A stretch of 64,000 nucleotides of DNA from Stropharia rugosoannulata (lineage: Eukaryota > Basidiomycota > Agaricomycetes > Agaricales > Strophariaceae): positions 1,178,001 through 1,242,000 of the forward strand of contig JANCIK010000009.1 in the NCBI GenBank assembly GCA_028532985.1, read 5' to 3'. The notes below the pieces were generated by a model, which saw only the letters and a list, made by a program, of their open reading frames with translations, ran no database searches and was not told the origin of the DNA. Within the stretch, counting starts at the first letter, position 1, and each line of letters begins with the position of its first letter. Shown here one piece after another: positions 23,701 to 36,521 of this stretch. The translations under genes were made by a program, and so were the position numbers.

Positions 23701-26700
23701 ATGGAGGACCCAGTGGAACATTTGCGCGCGGCCGCCCTCTCCACGCTAAAATCTAAACGAAGGAAACCAGCAGTAGAGAGACTTGTACCTATACCAGCAA
23801 GACATCCTCCACCAACAGAATCATTTCAGCTCGACTACGGCCTAAGTGACGATAACGTCAAGTCGGAAGAACACGAATCATCCGTATTTCAGCAGAATAA
23901 GTCTTACCTGATTCCTCCAGAGCAAAAATCATTAGACGCTGGGTTTAACGACGAAGGACACTCACGTGAAGAAGGAGAAATCAGTGACGAAGAAGAAGAG
24001 CAATACAATGTGGCACAGCAAATTCTGCCTTCGTCACAAAGTCCCGAGTCGTCCATTGCGCATGGTTCAAATAGTTCACAGAAAAAAGGCTACACTGGAC
24101 AGGCGCCATTGCAGTTAGCACTTGATAATGAATTTTCTACCCCAACCCATAATCCTACCCTGCTGCGAAGACTATCTCAACCTCCTGCTTCCTCTGGTCA
24201 AATGAAGCAAGGGACATCAACGATGTACATTGAATCAGTCCCTATCATCATCGACTCTGAGCATGTTCGTCCTGGTCTAAGTTGTAAGTCAACTACACAA
24301 AATTTTAATTTATCTTTGCTGATTCAATTCGTCAAAACCAGTAACCCAAGAGGAATTTGACACCATCAAAGACGTCGTGCTAGATCTGCTGGGCTGGGGT
24401 GTCGACCCGAGCTACCTCTTAGAGTGCGGCGTCAACAGGTCGCTGCTGTTTTATGTCTTCAATGAGCTAAACCTTCGCTTGCCGGATAATTTTGACATGT
24501 CTGGGATAACGGTATATGCTCCTGACACGTCCCTTCATGAGCAAGGTGAATTCTTAATCCCTCCTGGTGTTATTCTACGTCACGACCATCAAGACTATGA
24601 TTTATCGGAACAAACAAAACCTTCAACGGCGGGACCGATACCTAACACTATCCTGCGAACTACGGAATCTGATTTATCTGATATGGAACGCAGTCGACGT
24701 CAAGAACTACTGGCTAGAAAGGCCGTTCAGGCATCGCGTAAACTACATCGCCCCGATACACGCCATAAAACCAATAATCTAATAGACAACACAATACCTA
24801 CTACCTCGGATACAGTGGATGATTTTCTCAGGAGTTTTGGACCTGTGCCTACTTCCAATTCTCCTATAGATCAGAAACCCCTTACACTCCCTGACACTGC
24901 TGGAAAGGGTGACGAGATGGATGTCGATAAGGCTTCTGAAAAGACTGAATCAATCAAGTCACATAAGAGCGATGATTCATTATCTGCACTCCCACCGGCT
25001 TCCACTGGTCTAGCACCCCCTACATCTGGTTCATCCGTTTCCACTACTTTCTCTACCCTTTCAGCCACAGCGTCTACACCAAAACCGGATGCTCCCTTGT
25101 CAGTTAAAGTGCCCATTCGCCGTGCCACCAAGAGGCCGGTTGCCTCTGACTTTGTGGATTTCGACTCGTCATCGCGCAGGCAGGAGCCTCCATCTAGCCG
25201 TTTTGGCGGGTATAGTCAAAATGTCATTAATCCGCGCCGTTCTTTTACTGCAGGCTTCCATAACATAGGGCTTTCACGTCGCTGTGTTATCGATCTCAGT
25301 GATAGTGAAGATGAGGATGGTCTTCACCCTAGCCCTCAGTTCGCTGAAGAGAATGTTCACCAAAGGAAAGAGCTGAACAAGCTGGGAAAACAAGTATCAG
25401 TCTCTTTCAAACCATCGGATTCAATGTCACCGTCAATTTTAGCTGAAAAAGAGAACCAGATTCGGATGATGAGAGAGCTAATCGCGAAAAGGGAAGAAGA
25501 AACTCGACTGAGGAAACTCGCGGTACGTCTATGCCATCCCATTCCGCGGCACTCCTTTAAACGTAAATCAGCTGGCGAAATCCCAATCCAACTCGGTTAC
25601 TAGAGCGTCTTCCGCAATGCCTGATTCTGATATAATCATGAAGCAAGAAGAGTTGGACGTGGCTATTGCTGCAGCTGTACAACTTTCCAACGATGCGCAA
25701 GTTAACAAAAGTCCTCGAGATTCAGAATCGGCTACTCCTGGTAAAATGTCTTGATCCATGTTTGCGAAGCCTTAGATCAATATGGCTGTATTTCAGAGCC
25801 CAATTCTATATCATCGTCTCCACGCGCCAGTGAGGCCCCTGCAGGTACGTTCTCTTGTCTTCCCTCAGCAATTCATCAATCACCGTGTATCATAGATGCT
25901 ATACCGGCTGACAGAAGTGAAGCCCTGACCGCTTCAAATGGCCGGGAACGTTGTTCTGTAGAACCAGGCAAGTTCGAACTATATTCTTGATGTACCTTGA
26001 CCATATGCTAACTTCTCATGCCGATTGTGTTATTCAACCTGACCCAAATCCTTTTCTATTTGAACATAACGTTATGCCAATTCTTCGTCTTACACATTGA
26101 CAATTTACTTCTCACATCATGTCATTTGCGGACCAACGGACATCATTGATACCATTCCGGTGACCCTTTCTCCCTGACTCTGACTTGCCTATTTTTTCAT
26201 CCTGGTCCTGCTGATCTCATTTGTTTAGCTATTGTGAAATCCTCCCCGGATCTACAAGCGGCAAGATATTTTTCCTGCCCGTTCCGAAATAATCTCATTT
26301 GTCTCTCTGACTCTCTTTTCCATGCACCTTCGACGTTATCTGGCTTGTTTCGTCCCGTTGTTCAACACTAATTTAATCTGCATATTGTTAACTCCATCTA
26401 GGTCGACGAAAAACAAATTGACATGCAAACTACATTGCTGAATGCACCACCAGCAAAAAATGTGGTCGACGCTGACACAAGCCCGTTATCGTCGACACAG
26501 GTGCGTCCTGCGTGTTCGTTTATTTCTTTCGTTGCGGCAGGGGTGCCTGTTATCTGACTACTGACCCGTTTTATCCCTTACTTCCCCATGTTAGACGGAG
26601 TCAACTACCCTACCATCGGGCCCCCCAAAGCAAGACGTAAAAAAGCTGCACACGTCGTCAGCAACCAGTGAAATTTCCCAGCAACATGTTCCATCGTCGT

Positions 26701-27361
26701 TTCTAAGCTATTGCTCACCGTTTGACCTCTATCCTCGTCTTCGAGAACAATCTCAGTCTCAATCTATTTTTTCTTCATCTCATAGTATTTCTGATTTTAT
26801 GCATAACTCTTCCTCTTCTTTGTTTCCCTCTACACGAAGCACGACTAAACCTTCCAGTCCTATTCCTCTATTCTTTTCTATTACAGGCTTTCCTCTACCA
26901 GATCTGAAGGACCTTCGACTAATTTCAGCTATAAAATCAACGGACCCATCCAGGAGAATTTGTCATTATGAAATTCCTGGTGGCGGGACCTGCCGAGATG
27001 CAGGATGCGAAGATATACATCTGAGCAGACTGCAAGGCAGTGGGGCCGAAGGCATGACAGAACCGAATCGTGCGTGTTATCTATCTCGTCCCTCGAGGCT
27101 AGCTCACTCCCATCTTTTACCCTACTTCCATGACCGGCCATGGAAACGCATTACGGTTGATTTCTTCTCTCGCCTTGCCTAGTTGATGATACCGCACAAT
27201 ATCTTTTTAGCGCTCTTCCCCCGTCATGGCTAAATCAGCATCATATCAGCTCGCCTTCGGTAATTCATGCAACACTAAATCAAAACAAGACGAAGTCTTC
27301 AACTCTAGAAGAATGTTGTGCATTGGCACTTATCTCCCTGGTATCAACACCGACTGTATAA
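23701..27361 (+). CDS. Large disordered protein with C-terminal Red1/ZFC3H1-like zinc finger
   Basis: Probably related to the putative zinc-finger (zf-C3H1) proteins such as Red1/ZFC3H1, which scaffold nuclear RNA-exosome targeting with Mtr4-like helicases; assigned from the C-terminal motif only. Exon 1 (23701-24280) encodes Ser/Pro/Glu-rich sequence with SREEGEISDEEEEQ, a motif usual in RNA-processing scaffolds. The second exon continues with EEFDTIKDVVLDLLGWGVDPSYLLECGV, then long low-complexity sequence, VIDLSDSEDEDG and a coiled-coil-like EKENQIRMMRELIAKREEET. Several short exons and a Ser-rich exon (SYCSPFDLYPRLREQ) lead to ICHYEIPGGGTCRDAGCEDIHLSRL, with C-x8-C-x4-C-x3-H zinc ligands. 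A last exon (DDTAQYLFSALPPSW) ends at TAA 27359-27361. The same frame stays open to 27634. About 900-1000 residues. Confidence 0.62.
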
Positions 27362-27634
27362 CCTGGGCACCACGTCAACTTGGAATACGTTTTCTGTAGC
27401 GCCGACCGGTTCCCAGCAAGCAAACAGAGGCATCTTGAATTAAAGATCGCCTCGATAATGAGCTACGAGACTTGGAGTCGGCTTCTGGCGCTTTATGTTT
27501 ATGACTGGTTGCTTGAGCATCAGGTTAGGAGAGACAGTCCGATGGAAGAGCCACTGTGCAGGTTGGTTCAGTTGGTAATCGTGTTAGAGAAGACAGCAAC
27601 ATACCGCGATGAAAAGGAGAAGAGCGAACAGTGA

Positions 27635-30133
27635 CCGTCATTCGATTGTCAAAATATGGGAGCGCACGAGAAGCTAAAGAGCGCAGGGGCGCCAGGTCTT
27701 GCTTGCTACTTATGTCGATGAAGGTATGCTTGGATCGCTGTCGTTGACGGTACCCGGTGCAGCAGTTGGCGACTATGGGGTCAATCGTTCAAGATGAGAT
27801 ATTCTCTCGTGTACCCCTGCGTTAGTGCAACGTCATTGGGTGCTGGCCAGCAAGTCATTTCTTGTATATCTTTTTTCGTCCTGGGCTCAGGCAGACCGAC
27901 ATGTGGACGGGAATTTCTGTGTTGCTTCCACAAAAGACGGATGTAAAGGCGAAAAATATTTCTGTTGTTATCAAGATGAGGCTATCCTCCAATCTATATC
28001 TTCTCAAAATATATGTATACGTATTTCTTCTAATCATTATACTAGTACTTTCCTGTTGCTAAAAATGCTCATGAAATAAATTAGATATGGATATGATTCA
28101 ACCACGATGTTGTGCTAAGATTTAATGGGTTCAATGTTTGAGCCGACTTTAGAGACGACTTGGTGAATATCTTTTTATACGCAAACCTCCGTACTTTGCG
28201 TGTGGATTCGTTTCGCAAAATGACTGACTACCCATTCTATAGATAATCAATTCAAACATTAATTTGCTTGATTAGTACTATCGTCCGAGGTTTTGCGCCA
28301 CAGAAGCACTTTGCAATTCGGAACGCTTTCTGACATTCACATCATCAAATTGAAAATAAGTACAGTATCTGTTACATCTCTCAGCGCATCGCGACAAAAA
28401 AAATACATTAGCCTTAGCTACATGTTGAACAACTTTGACAGTTAGACTTCCCAGATGGGCGCGCATGGGCCTTAAATCAGCTTTGTTACAGCTTTGATTA
28501 TGTTGTTTACTGAACTACTTTTCAAGTACGTAGTACATACGCTTACAATGTGACGACCCTTTGAAAATGTGACACGCGAAGACGATCCTTGCTTTATCAC
28601 CTCCTTGGGGATGCGGGTAGGGTGTGGGTACGACCAGCCGCTGTGCGAGTTGGACGAGCAGTGACACCAGTGACGGTGGCGTACGGCTAGCATCATTCAA
28701 GTTCATGTGGTGTGGTGACCTGAGGACTTTCACAAACTGTGACTGGAACCGCAGAGGTGAGGTGTAAAATTTGAATAGCTTAGAACATGATGCGCCCACT
28801 CTTGCGGATGATATGGGCTATGTATAACAGCCTTTTTAGTTTGGGACCGCCTGTAAACTTGGGTGTGCGCACGAGAGGAGTTGCAGTCATTTCAGCTTAC
28901 ATGTGCCCAACCGGCCGAAGAGGGAAGAATTGCGGCTCTCACGCTTGCGGGAAAGATGGAAGAAGATCGAATTCTCAGAAAAGGATAGAAAACTATAACT
29001 TCGAAACAGCGCTCTGGACGGGTAACCGTTGCTGAATGGAGAAGTACCATAGGGCAATTTCCTGAGCGCGTGCGAGTAAAGGAGTGTGGATTTTAATTGG
29101 CTCGTTGACTCTGTCGACTCTCCACTTTTATTTCAGAATGCTGCAGTGACGAATTTGCAGCAAGGGAATGATTCACCTATTAACTCCTTGAGAAGAGGCC
29201 GAGTCCCAGGTGGACTTCGTTGTCATGAATATTGGATTTATTTGTGGGTTTAGGAGACATGCAGCGTGGTTCTACCTTCTCAGAATCTATATCCAAAATT
29301 CTTGGGTGCCTGGATGTTCGCTCGGCGTTGTCGGGCCAGGGATTGCAGTTGGATTGCAGCAGACGTTATAGAATCCCGGGATCCGGAGTATTATTCATAA
29401 TAATTAGAGGCCGGGCCAGCATGCAGAGGGCCTGAACTTCAAGTCTTCAGGTCCTGAAAGAGAGCCCAAAGGGTCTATGTTTGAATCCCATTTATCCAAT
29501 CTTTCCTAGTCTTTTCATGGTTTATCTTGCAAATTCTGAAGAGTTCATTGTTGAATTATCCAGGTGTCTTGTCCAGCAGCGAGAATCGAGGGAAAGTTTG
29601 GGGAAAGTGCAGTTTGAGATTGGTTGAAAGGAGTTGGCACAAGCCCTCGCTTCACGTCACGAAAATGCACGTGATTAAAACGATCTATTGCCGTTTATGC
29701 ACGTTGGCACTTGAGAAGTAAATGATGTCGTTTGAATATTATCACTTTTATCTTATTCACGTTTTCCTTTACTGGGCTGCCATCTACTCCCACCTAAACG
29801 CTACTCCATCAGCCAGGTATGGGTCTCGGTCTCACTATCTGCAGTCTTTGATATCCTCGCTGCTGGGTTAGTATAACGACTGGTCATCAAGTTACACCTT
29901 GATATTGCCTTGATACTCCATTGCAGCCATTGTTCGGTATCTGTGCGACGCGCCTGATCCGCGTGTTCTCCGTTTGTGAATTGTGTGGTATAGCTGGTGG
30001 CGAGGTACTTGAGGACGCGTTTTTAGATTACACCAATCTCCTGAGCTATATCAAAGCTACACCATCTCTCGTCAGTGGATTTGCTGGATTTACTGTTAGG
30101 AATGGGGAGCTCAACACGCTTTCGAAGCAGATC
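27635..30133. other. Intergenic, 2.5 kb, no gene recognised
   Basis: ORFs such as 28515-28799 minus, 28787-29035 plus and 29232-29435 plus lack family resemblance. A vaguely tRNA-like stretch near 29400-29486 was rejected. The last 200 bases are the promoter of the p34/Irc6-like gene; ORF sequence from 29921 is in frame with that gene but probably leader. Confidence 0.4.
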
Positions 30134-32369
30134 ATGCCCACCGATGAAGCCAAAGGCTCCCACCACTTTGACGAAAGTTGCAGGATTTTGATAATCTCTG
30201 CCTCATTAAAGGCATCTGTTGCATTCATTGGGCGTGCGTGTATTTCAGTCTTGATAATCAAACGTCTCACTCGACTACCCAACAGGACTGAAATCTCTCA
30301 ACAAAGCATCTCTAGCTTCTGATGTGAGCTCTTCCGATTCGAAAAGCAAAGCTACCGCAGATGGTACTATCAATGCCTGCTTTAGCAGCAGCCCAGATAC
30401 TCAATCACAACCAGGTTCGCTCTCTAGAGGCCCTCAAATTACGCCATACACCCTCTCCAATAGGTATTATAGCGCAGAAGTCCATTTTGCAGCATATGCA
30501 TTAGACACCGTTTTTCCTGGTTTGTTTTCCCTAGATCGTGGGCCAGGATATAAGCCCCCACCAGCTGTAGTATTCGTATGGCAAGAGGGTGAGGTGCGCG
30601 CCGTATATTTATTTATAGGATGCAAGTAATTGACAATAAGATATAACCTTACCTTCAGTCGTACGCAAAATTGGTGGAGGAATTAGCGAAGGTCATGGAG
30701 GCTGCTGGATACGAGCCTGAAGTGTGTCTGGCCGTGCGCATACCTGGAACACAGGATGGAGAAGAGGATGCGAGAGAAGATGGCCAAGAAGAGGATACAG
30801 AAATCGATACAACTCTAATGTCATACGGATTTGAATACGTCGACGGAAGGCAGGATTCCCCCACGAAGACCGAGTTGGCTGATGGTGACTCGGACGGTAT
30901 GTTTCTTAACTGAGATTAAATTCATGTCCTGATTTTGTGCTTCCCACTACGCGCTTTTTGAAGACATACCTCGCCTTCCGCGCGTTCTTGACGCGCTGAG
31001 TACTATAATGTGGCCATCCATGCAATCGTCTTCCACACGCACCAAGCTAGCGAAGACAGGGATAGAACACTCTACAACTAACACAGCACGTCGAGAATGG
31101 GAACAAGAATCAATAATGGAGGAACTATTCTCAGTTTCTAGCATCTCTGGTATCTCGCGTGGTGAAGCGTCCCGAAATATGCCGTCAATTGACCCGTCAG
31201 TATCGAGATCTGCTACAGTTGGCAGTGGCACAGATACAGGTAGCGAGGTGGACTCTATTTTTTCGCCGTACGACTTTACCTTGAATGCACAACTTGGGGG
31301 CGGACCTTTTACTACTTCAGGGCCCGTAGCCTCACCGATGGATATCACCGCTGGAGCGTCGTCCTTCGAATTACGGCCACAACAAGATCAGGCTGAAAGG
31401 CTCAAGACAAAGGTATCCATGGGCTTTGAAGACGACTTTACGGTCTTCGTGTCTGCTCCCCCAGAGGCAGACGCAGGTATATCAGGGGCCCCAGAAACAA
31501 AACGGCGCAAGGCGCCACCTGTCATTAACCTCGGTAGTGACTCTGGTGCAGGTGCAGACTTTGAAAATGCGGCAGGCCTGGGCCTGGGGAGCACAACGCC
31601 CCTGGGTACGGCGTTTGCGGATAGCGTGCGCACGGGCGACAATCTGACGCCCGCGACTGCATTCGGCGGCACGGGACGAGACGCGACGCGGCGCTCGACC
31701 GCGTACCACTCTCTAGGTTCCGTCTCGGATTTTGGCGACTTCGAGGACGAGCGAGGCCAGCGGCATGTATATCACGCGATAGGCGGGGCGCACACAGACG
31801 ACGAGGACCATGCGGAGGAGTGGGAAGACGAAGTCGATGAGCACGATGAGAGCTGGGAGGAGCATACCGGCGATTGGGAAGACAGCATAGGCGACTCGTG
31901 GGACGATATGCATGATAATGGGATGAAGGGGGATGGTGGAAGTGATGATGAGGGTATGCCAACCAGGGATGAGATCATGGTAACTGCAGCACGTATATTT
32001 GGGGGCGTACCGGTAAGTGGCAGCACAAGCGGGTTCAGAACGGCGGCAGATGTGAAAGTTGAGCAGGAGGTGCTATCCCAACAGCCTAAAACAAGGAAGC
32101 CCTCTGGTACGATGGGGAAGTCAGCAGCTGCAGGTTCATCTGCGGAACGCATGTCTGATGACACTGAAGCTGCCGCGGGCGACGAGGATGACGAGCTAGG
32201 ACCTGCAGGTGGCATCGACATCGAGCACGTTCTGCGTTCGTTGCAGGGTCTAAAGACGGAAATTGCGGGCGTCGAGGACGAAGAGGAAAGGAGACGAATG
32301 GCAGCTCGAGTTGCTCTGGGATTTGTGTATGGTATGGATTTGGATTTAGACGGGAAGAGGGAGCTTTAA
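30134..32369 (+). CDS. Alpha/gamma-adaptin-binding protein p34 (AAGAB/Irc6 family)
   Basis: Assembly chaperone for clathrin adaptor complexes AP1/AP2; fungal Irc6 is the yeast relative. The start at 30134 (MPTDEAKGSHHF) leads into the Rab-like GTPase fold RILIISASLKASVAFIGR. Splicing adds LKSLNKASLASD, then ITPYTLSNRYYSAEVHF, matching the family's xPWTIxNKYYSAxx strand. After an intron: SYAKLVEELAKVMEAAGYEPEV, GFEYVDG, and across another intron DIPRLPRVLDALSTIMWPSM, the family's hallmark end of the G-like domain. A long acidic, disordered stretch (rich in D/E/G) follows. The C-terminal helix DIEHVLRSLQGLKTEIAGVEDEEERRRMAARVAL matches the p34 C-terminal region. All three introns are phase-consistent. 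Longer than animal AAGAB because of the disordered insert. Confidence 0.8.
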
Positions 32370-32699
32370 TGGCCATCGACTATGTATTCGCATTTTTCTG
32401 ACGTATCAATTATTCGGATTCAGAATCATATCAGACAGCGTCACCGGACCATGCCCTGTTGGACATTTTTAACAATAGTGCGTACGGATTCAGTGAGCAA
32501 GGCTCAAGCGCTCGTCAATATTTGTTCCTATGCCACATTTTCACATTGTCTATTACAGATAAATTATGCATTAGTATAGGGGTATAAACACACAGGCCGA
32601 AAATCAGGTACAGCTATGAAAAAGCGTGTACCTAGTGATACAAAAAGGAAAGCCAAGATATACGCGCAACACAGTCAATTTTGCGACAGCTAAAGAGCT
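32370..32699. other. Short convergent intergenic region
   Basis: 3' UTRs of the adaptin-binding gene (plus) and polymerase-X gene (minus). AT-rich; nothing else seen. Confidence 0.6.
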
Positions 32700-34422
32700 T
32701 TAGAGATCGACGTCGACGTCGTAGTCCATCTCTAGACCAAGCTTGGGAATCTTAAACGTAGGGGAGTACGTCCGTTCGGTAGGATCTATATAATCCAGTT
32801 CCAGCTCGCGAAATATGTCTTCCTCGGAAGAGCACTTGACGAGCGCCCAATAGCCAGCATTATCTGCTGACCCTTCCCCCACCTCTGAAGGACTGCAGTG
32901 TGTAGTCCATCTCCAGAGGCCAAACTCATTCAACAGCATACCCCGCCGCTGTGCGCGAAAACACAGGTATTTCGCAAACTTCGGATTGCCGGTGAAGTAT
33001 AACAGAGAAGCGGCTAGCGATCGTTGAGGTACGATGCTGTATAGGTTAGCAGCAGCAACAGCAGCAGTGTCAGTCAGGTTGCACCAAAGACAACAAAGGG
33101 GAAAGACGAACTTGAACGTTACTCGACGAAAGCTACCTTCAACATTTTTGATCGCGGTCAGTCGTTCACTCAGGTCGTCTTGCCCTGGAAGACGAATAAT
33201 GCCTTTCCAGGAGTTGAGATCAGTTACTAGAGTATCGGATATGAGTCCAGATTTTTGAAGAACTGGTATAATATCCGAGTGCAGGATATTGGTTGGAGGC
33301 GATTCGTCGTTTCTTCTTCTCCGCTTCCTGGGCTTCGGGGTGGCAGGTTCCACCGGTGCGGGCATATTGGGCGGCAGCTCAAGGGGTAGTGGGACGTAGA
33401 CAAAAGTTGGGTGAGATATCATGATTTCGATATCTTCGAAGGAGTGTAAACTTCTTCGACTGAATATTTTAAGAATGATTTTGTAGTAATGGTAGTAGGG
33501 TTACACTCACTAATCCCCTACAAGATCAAACTGAAATGTGGGGTCAAAGGTCGATCGACAGAATGCCTTCAAATTAAGCGTTGAGTGCAGTCCTACGACA
33601 AGTATGCATAACTTACGAGGGCGTCTTCAGCTTGCTGCCTCGATACGGGTTCCTGAAGGTATCGAAAATACTTGACGTTGACAATTTGTTTTGAAGACAG
33701 CATATGATTGAATTGTCCAGACATTAGATCATCCAACGACTGGCAGCCAGCGTTTGTCAAATCCAGAGCCTTTTTGGTCCTGCAAAAAACCAGGCGTCAG
33801 TGTAAAGCATGAAGCCATTGTGTTGGATTATTACCCAATGCCGGGAATTTCATCGAGCGATGTGAGCGCCCTGCCCTTTATGACTTCGCTGAACGCCTCT
33901 GGCGAGTTTATGTGTTCGTGAGTTGTTCACCATTCAGCCGTGAAGGTCGCATGCACCTATGTCCTTCACTGTATTTTGCGTATAGACCTTGAAAAAGTAC
34001 TCATTTATTCTCGAGATAATACCAGAGCCAATTCCTTTGATCTATGTGTACATGATGTTGTTAACCGGAGACCAGGCGCAAATATTGGTACTGACATGGC
34101 GAACATCTGCCCCCGAACGTATTGGGCTGTCGAAATTCCGGATTAACGTTATTGCTTTGCTGAAGGAGTGTACTTTGAAAGGGTTGGCGTCGGGCTTGCG
34201 TCGTTCTTCCTCTAGGGCTGTTAAATGCAGACTAAACGCGTAGACTTAGATGAATCAAGAATTGCACAGACATTTGACAAGCAAGTCGATAATATCCTGG
34301 TTATGCAGACTTTTAACGTTGGGAGGCCTTCGGGAGGCCGGCTCAGAAGATAAGAGGCGAGATAATATAGTCAGCTGAGGAGAAGCATTGCAGCGACGAG
34401 GATTGAGAGCGCGACTCAGCAT
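32700..34422 (-). CDS. Family-X DNA polymerase homologue with altered active site
   Basis: Pol beta/lambda/Pol4-type nucleotidyltransferase, normally a gap-filling repair enzyme. The start at 34422 gives a basic, Ser-rich, mitochondrial-presequence-like N-terminus (MLSRALNPRRCNASPQL). After splicing come the 8-kDa domain (ALEEERRKPDANPFKVHSFSKAI, IKGIGSGIISRINEYFFK) and a helix-hairpin-helix (SLDEIPGIGTKKALDL). The palm motif GSFRRG...DVD reads here as VGDYRRSLHSFEDIEIMISHP. A basic, disordered insert (PKPRKRRRR) follows. The third-metal-ligand strand (RRIDxxxVP) reads FRRVT...VPQRSLAASLLYFTG. The thumb follows, with LNEFGLWRW and SSEEDIFRELELDYIDPTER. So the usual Asp/Asp/Asp triad appears as Asp/Glu/Thr. 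The splice between FRRVT and VPQRS is ambiguous. It may have lost polymerase activity while keeping DNA binding. Confidence 0.78.
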
Positions 34423-34643
34423 CCGCCTTCCATACGACGGCGGGCTCGATGATGGACGTACAGAAATGAGCCTGTTGTGACCTAGGAGTCACGCGTGTGA
34501 CTCGTCGCGTTTTGGGCAATTCTGTTTTCGGCGTTGCTGCATTCAACGCTATCCTTCAACTTCAATTGCCTGCATTCCATCTCCTCCTCTTCTCCAGGTT
34601 TATGTTTTTCAGTAATTTATAAGTCAATCGCACCTCTTTTAGA

Positions 34644-36521
34644 ATGTCCGACAACGTAGGAGGGTCCTACCAGCTGCCTGCCACTTTTGTGAATCCGGCA
34701 GCATTTGACATCAACAGCAACATGACCGATTCCCAGTTCCGGCAAACGATGACACAGATATCAACGGCGGCCAACGCAGCTTATGCATCCCCAGTCCCCC
34801 ATACCGCAAAGACCACAGGTACCGTTAAGGGTTGCATTGTCTCCGGATATGCTGACAGTTATCACCAGCATACATGAAAAACCTGCAACAGTGGTCTAGT
34901 ACACCGACACCACCTCCAAAAAATCCCTCGCAGCCCACACGGAGTAGCAGGGCCCGCACCACGCGCACTAGTACTCTCTCAAATACACCTACCACCCCAA
35001 TTCCCCCGGTGTACCAACCTCCACCCCCAGTATTGCCCGCTATGCCCGTCGTGCCACCTAATCCACCGCGCCCTCCCCTCCCCACTGCTACGCAGGCTCT
35101 GCAGTCGACATACGCCTCGCGCATGAAGACCGGCGCGACGCTGCTTGTCCAACCGATCCTTGCCTCGACGTCATCGCTCACCACGCGCACGGCGACGAGA
35201 CGAGGAGGCGTCATCAACTATGCAGATCCTGGCTCTGGCGACGACATTCCAGACGCTGGAGCGTTGGACAGCGATGATTCTGATTTTGCGGGCGTGCGCT
35301 CTTCGGCACGACAAACGCGTACCCGTATGGGGACTGGCCTCAATGTTTTCAATGCCAGTACAGGCGTGTCTTCTCCTCGACCGGGAGCTACCCCCCGCCC
35401 AGAGCGCGCTGAGCTGGACCAGAGCTATCTCGGAATGATGCCACCAGCGAGATTCTTAAAACAGCGCGTGATATACCCCACCCCTCATGAATACTTGTGC
35501 GTCCCTGATTACATTTCACCCGTACTGAGCACATTTTCATATGTCCCTTTTAATCCTGACAGATCCCCTGATGCCCTAGAAAACCATGCGAAAAACAGGA
35601 CATCGCTCGTTCCCATTCGAGTGGAGTTCGAGACAGAGACCCATCGAATTAGAGACTGTTTTGTGTGGAACATCAATGAACAATTAATTAAGCCTGAGGT
35701 CTTTGCCAGGATATTTTGCAACGACCTTGATATTCCTATGACGTGGGCAGACACGATCGCCACGCAGATTCGCGCACAACTGGAAGATCACGAAGGCGTA
35801 GCGACAATGGAGATAGGGCAAGATGGCGCCCTAGACGTATCAGAGCAGCCTCCGGGCGGCGAAGAGCTCCCGGAATGCCGCGTAATTCTTAGCGTACGTA
35901 TGCAACATAATCGCTACACCCTACTCCGCGACTGACTGCATATCTAAAATTAGATCGATGTTCAAATAGCTAACCATCACCTAGTGGACCATATAGAATG
36001 GGACCTGTTGTCACCCCTCACCCCCGAAGAGTTTTCTACGACGCTTTGCGCGGAATTGGGTCTTTCAGGAGAAGCTGTTCCACTGATCGCGCATGCAGTA
36101 CATGAAGAACTTCTGAAGCACAAAAAGGACGCAATCGAATGGGGAGTTATTGGCGGGGATCGTGATACAAACGAGGAGACTGCTACGACTGGTGAGAAGC
36201 GCGATCGCAGTGGCTTCGGTCTGGTAAAAGACAAGACGGGTCTTGGTCTTGGTTGGGGTCGGGCGCCCAGAGACGGCCGCGGACCCAAAACATTGAAGAG
36301 CGTTTGGCGTGATTGGGCGGATGCTGAGGAGTTCACTACAACATTCGAGGAACTGACGGCAGAAGAGGTTGAACGACGGGAGATTGAGAGAGAACGTGCT
36401 ACAAGGTATGAGAACTTTTGCCATCAAGAAAATGATTTCACTTTGCTAATTTAACTGTAACAGGCGACTGAGAAGAGAGACATCTAAATTCCAGAGTTCT
36501 ACTCGTAGCAGACGACGGTGA
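34644..36521 (+). CDS. SNF5/SMARCB1 (Sfh1-like) chromatin-remodeller subunit
   Basis: Core subunit of SWI/SNF- or RSC-type remodelling complexes. Start at 34644 (MSDNVGGSYQLPATF). Exon 1 joins by phase 1 to YMKNLQQWSS; a Pro-rich region (PPVYQPPPPVLP) and an Asp/Ser stretch follow. The SNF5 domain begins around PTPHEYLCVPDYISP. Repeat 1 is IRVEFETETHRIRDCFVWN with NEQLIKPEVFARIFCNDLDIP; repeat 2, completed by splicing, is VILS|IDVQIANHHLVDHIEWDLLS with the TPEEFSTTLCAELGL helix. A C-terminal basic/coiled region (WRDWADAEEF, EEVERREIERERATR) and a final small exon RLRRETSKFQSSTRSRRR stop at 36521. Four exons with GT-AG joins. Sfh1 versus Snf5 cannot be decided from this copy alone. Confidence 0.9.

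Noticed and set aside
29400..29486. tRNA-like stretch with a TTTGAATCCC B-box-like motif
   Set aside because: No acceptor-stem pairing and an 11-nt anticodon loop; no cloverleaf could be built.
33030..33140. Deletion of the whole polymerase-X palm between SFRR and VPQRS
   Set aside because: Splicing upstream exons shows the first palm motif (GDYRR...DIEIM) lies before this point; SFRR belongs to the third-ligand strand, so the domain is altered, not deleted.
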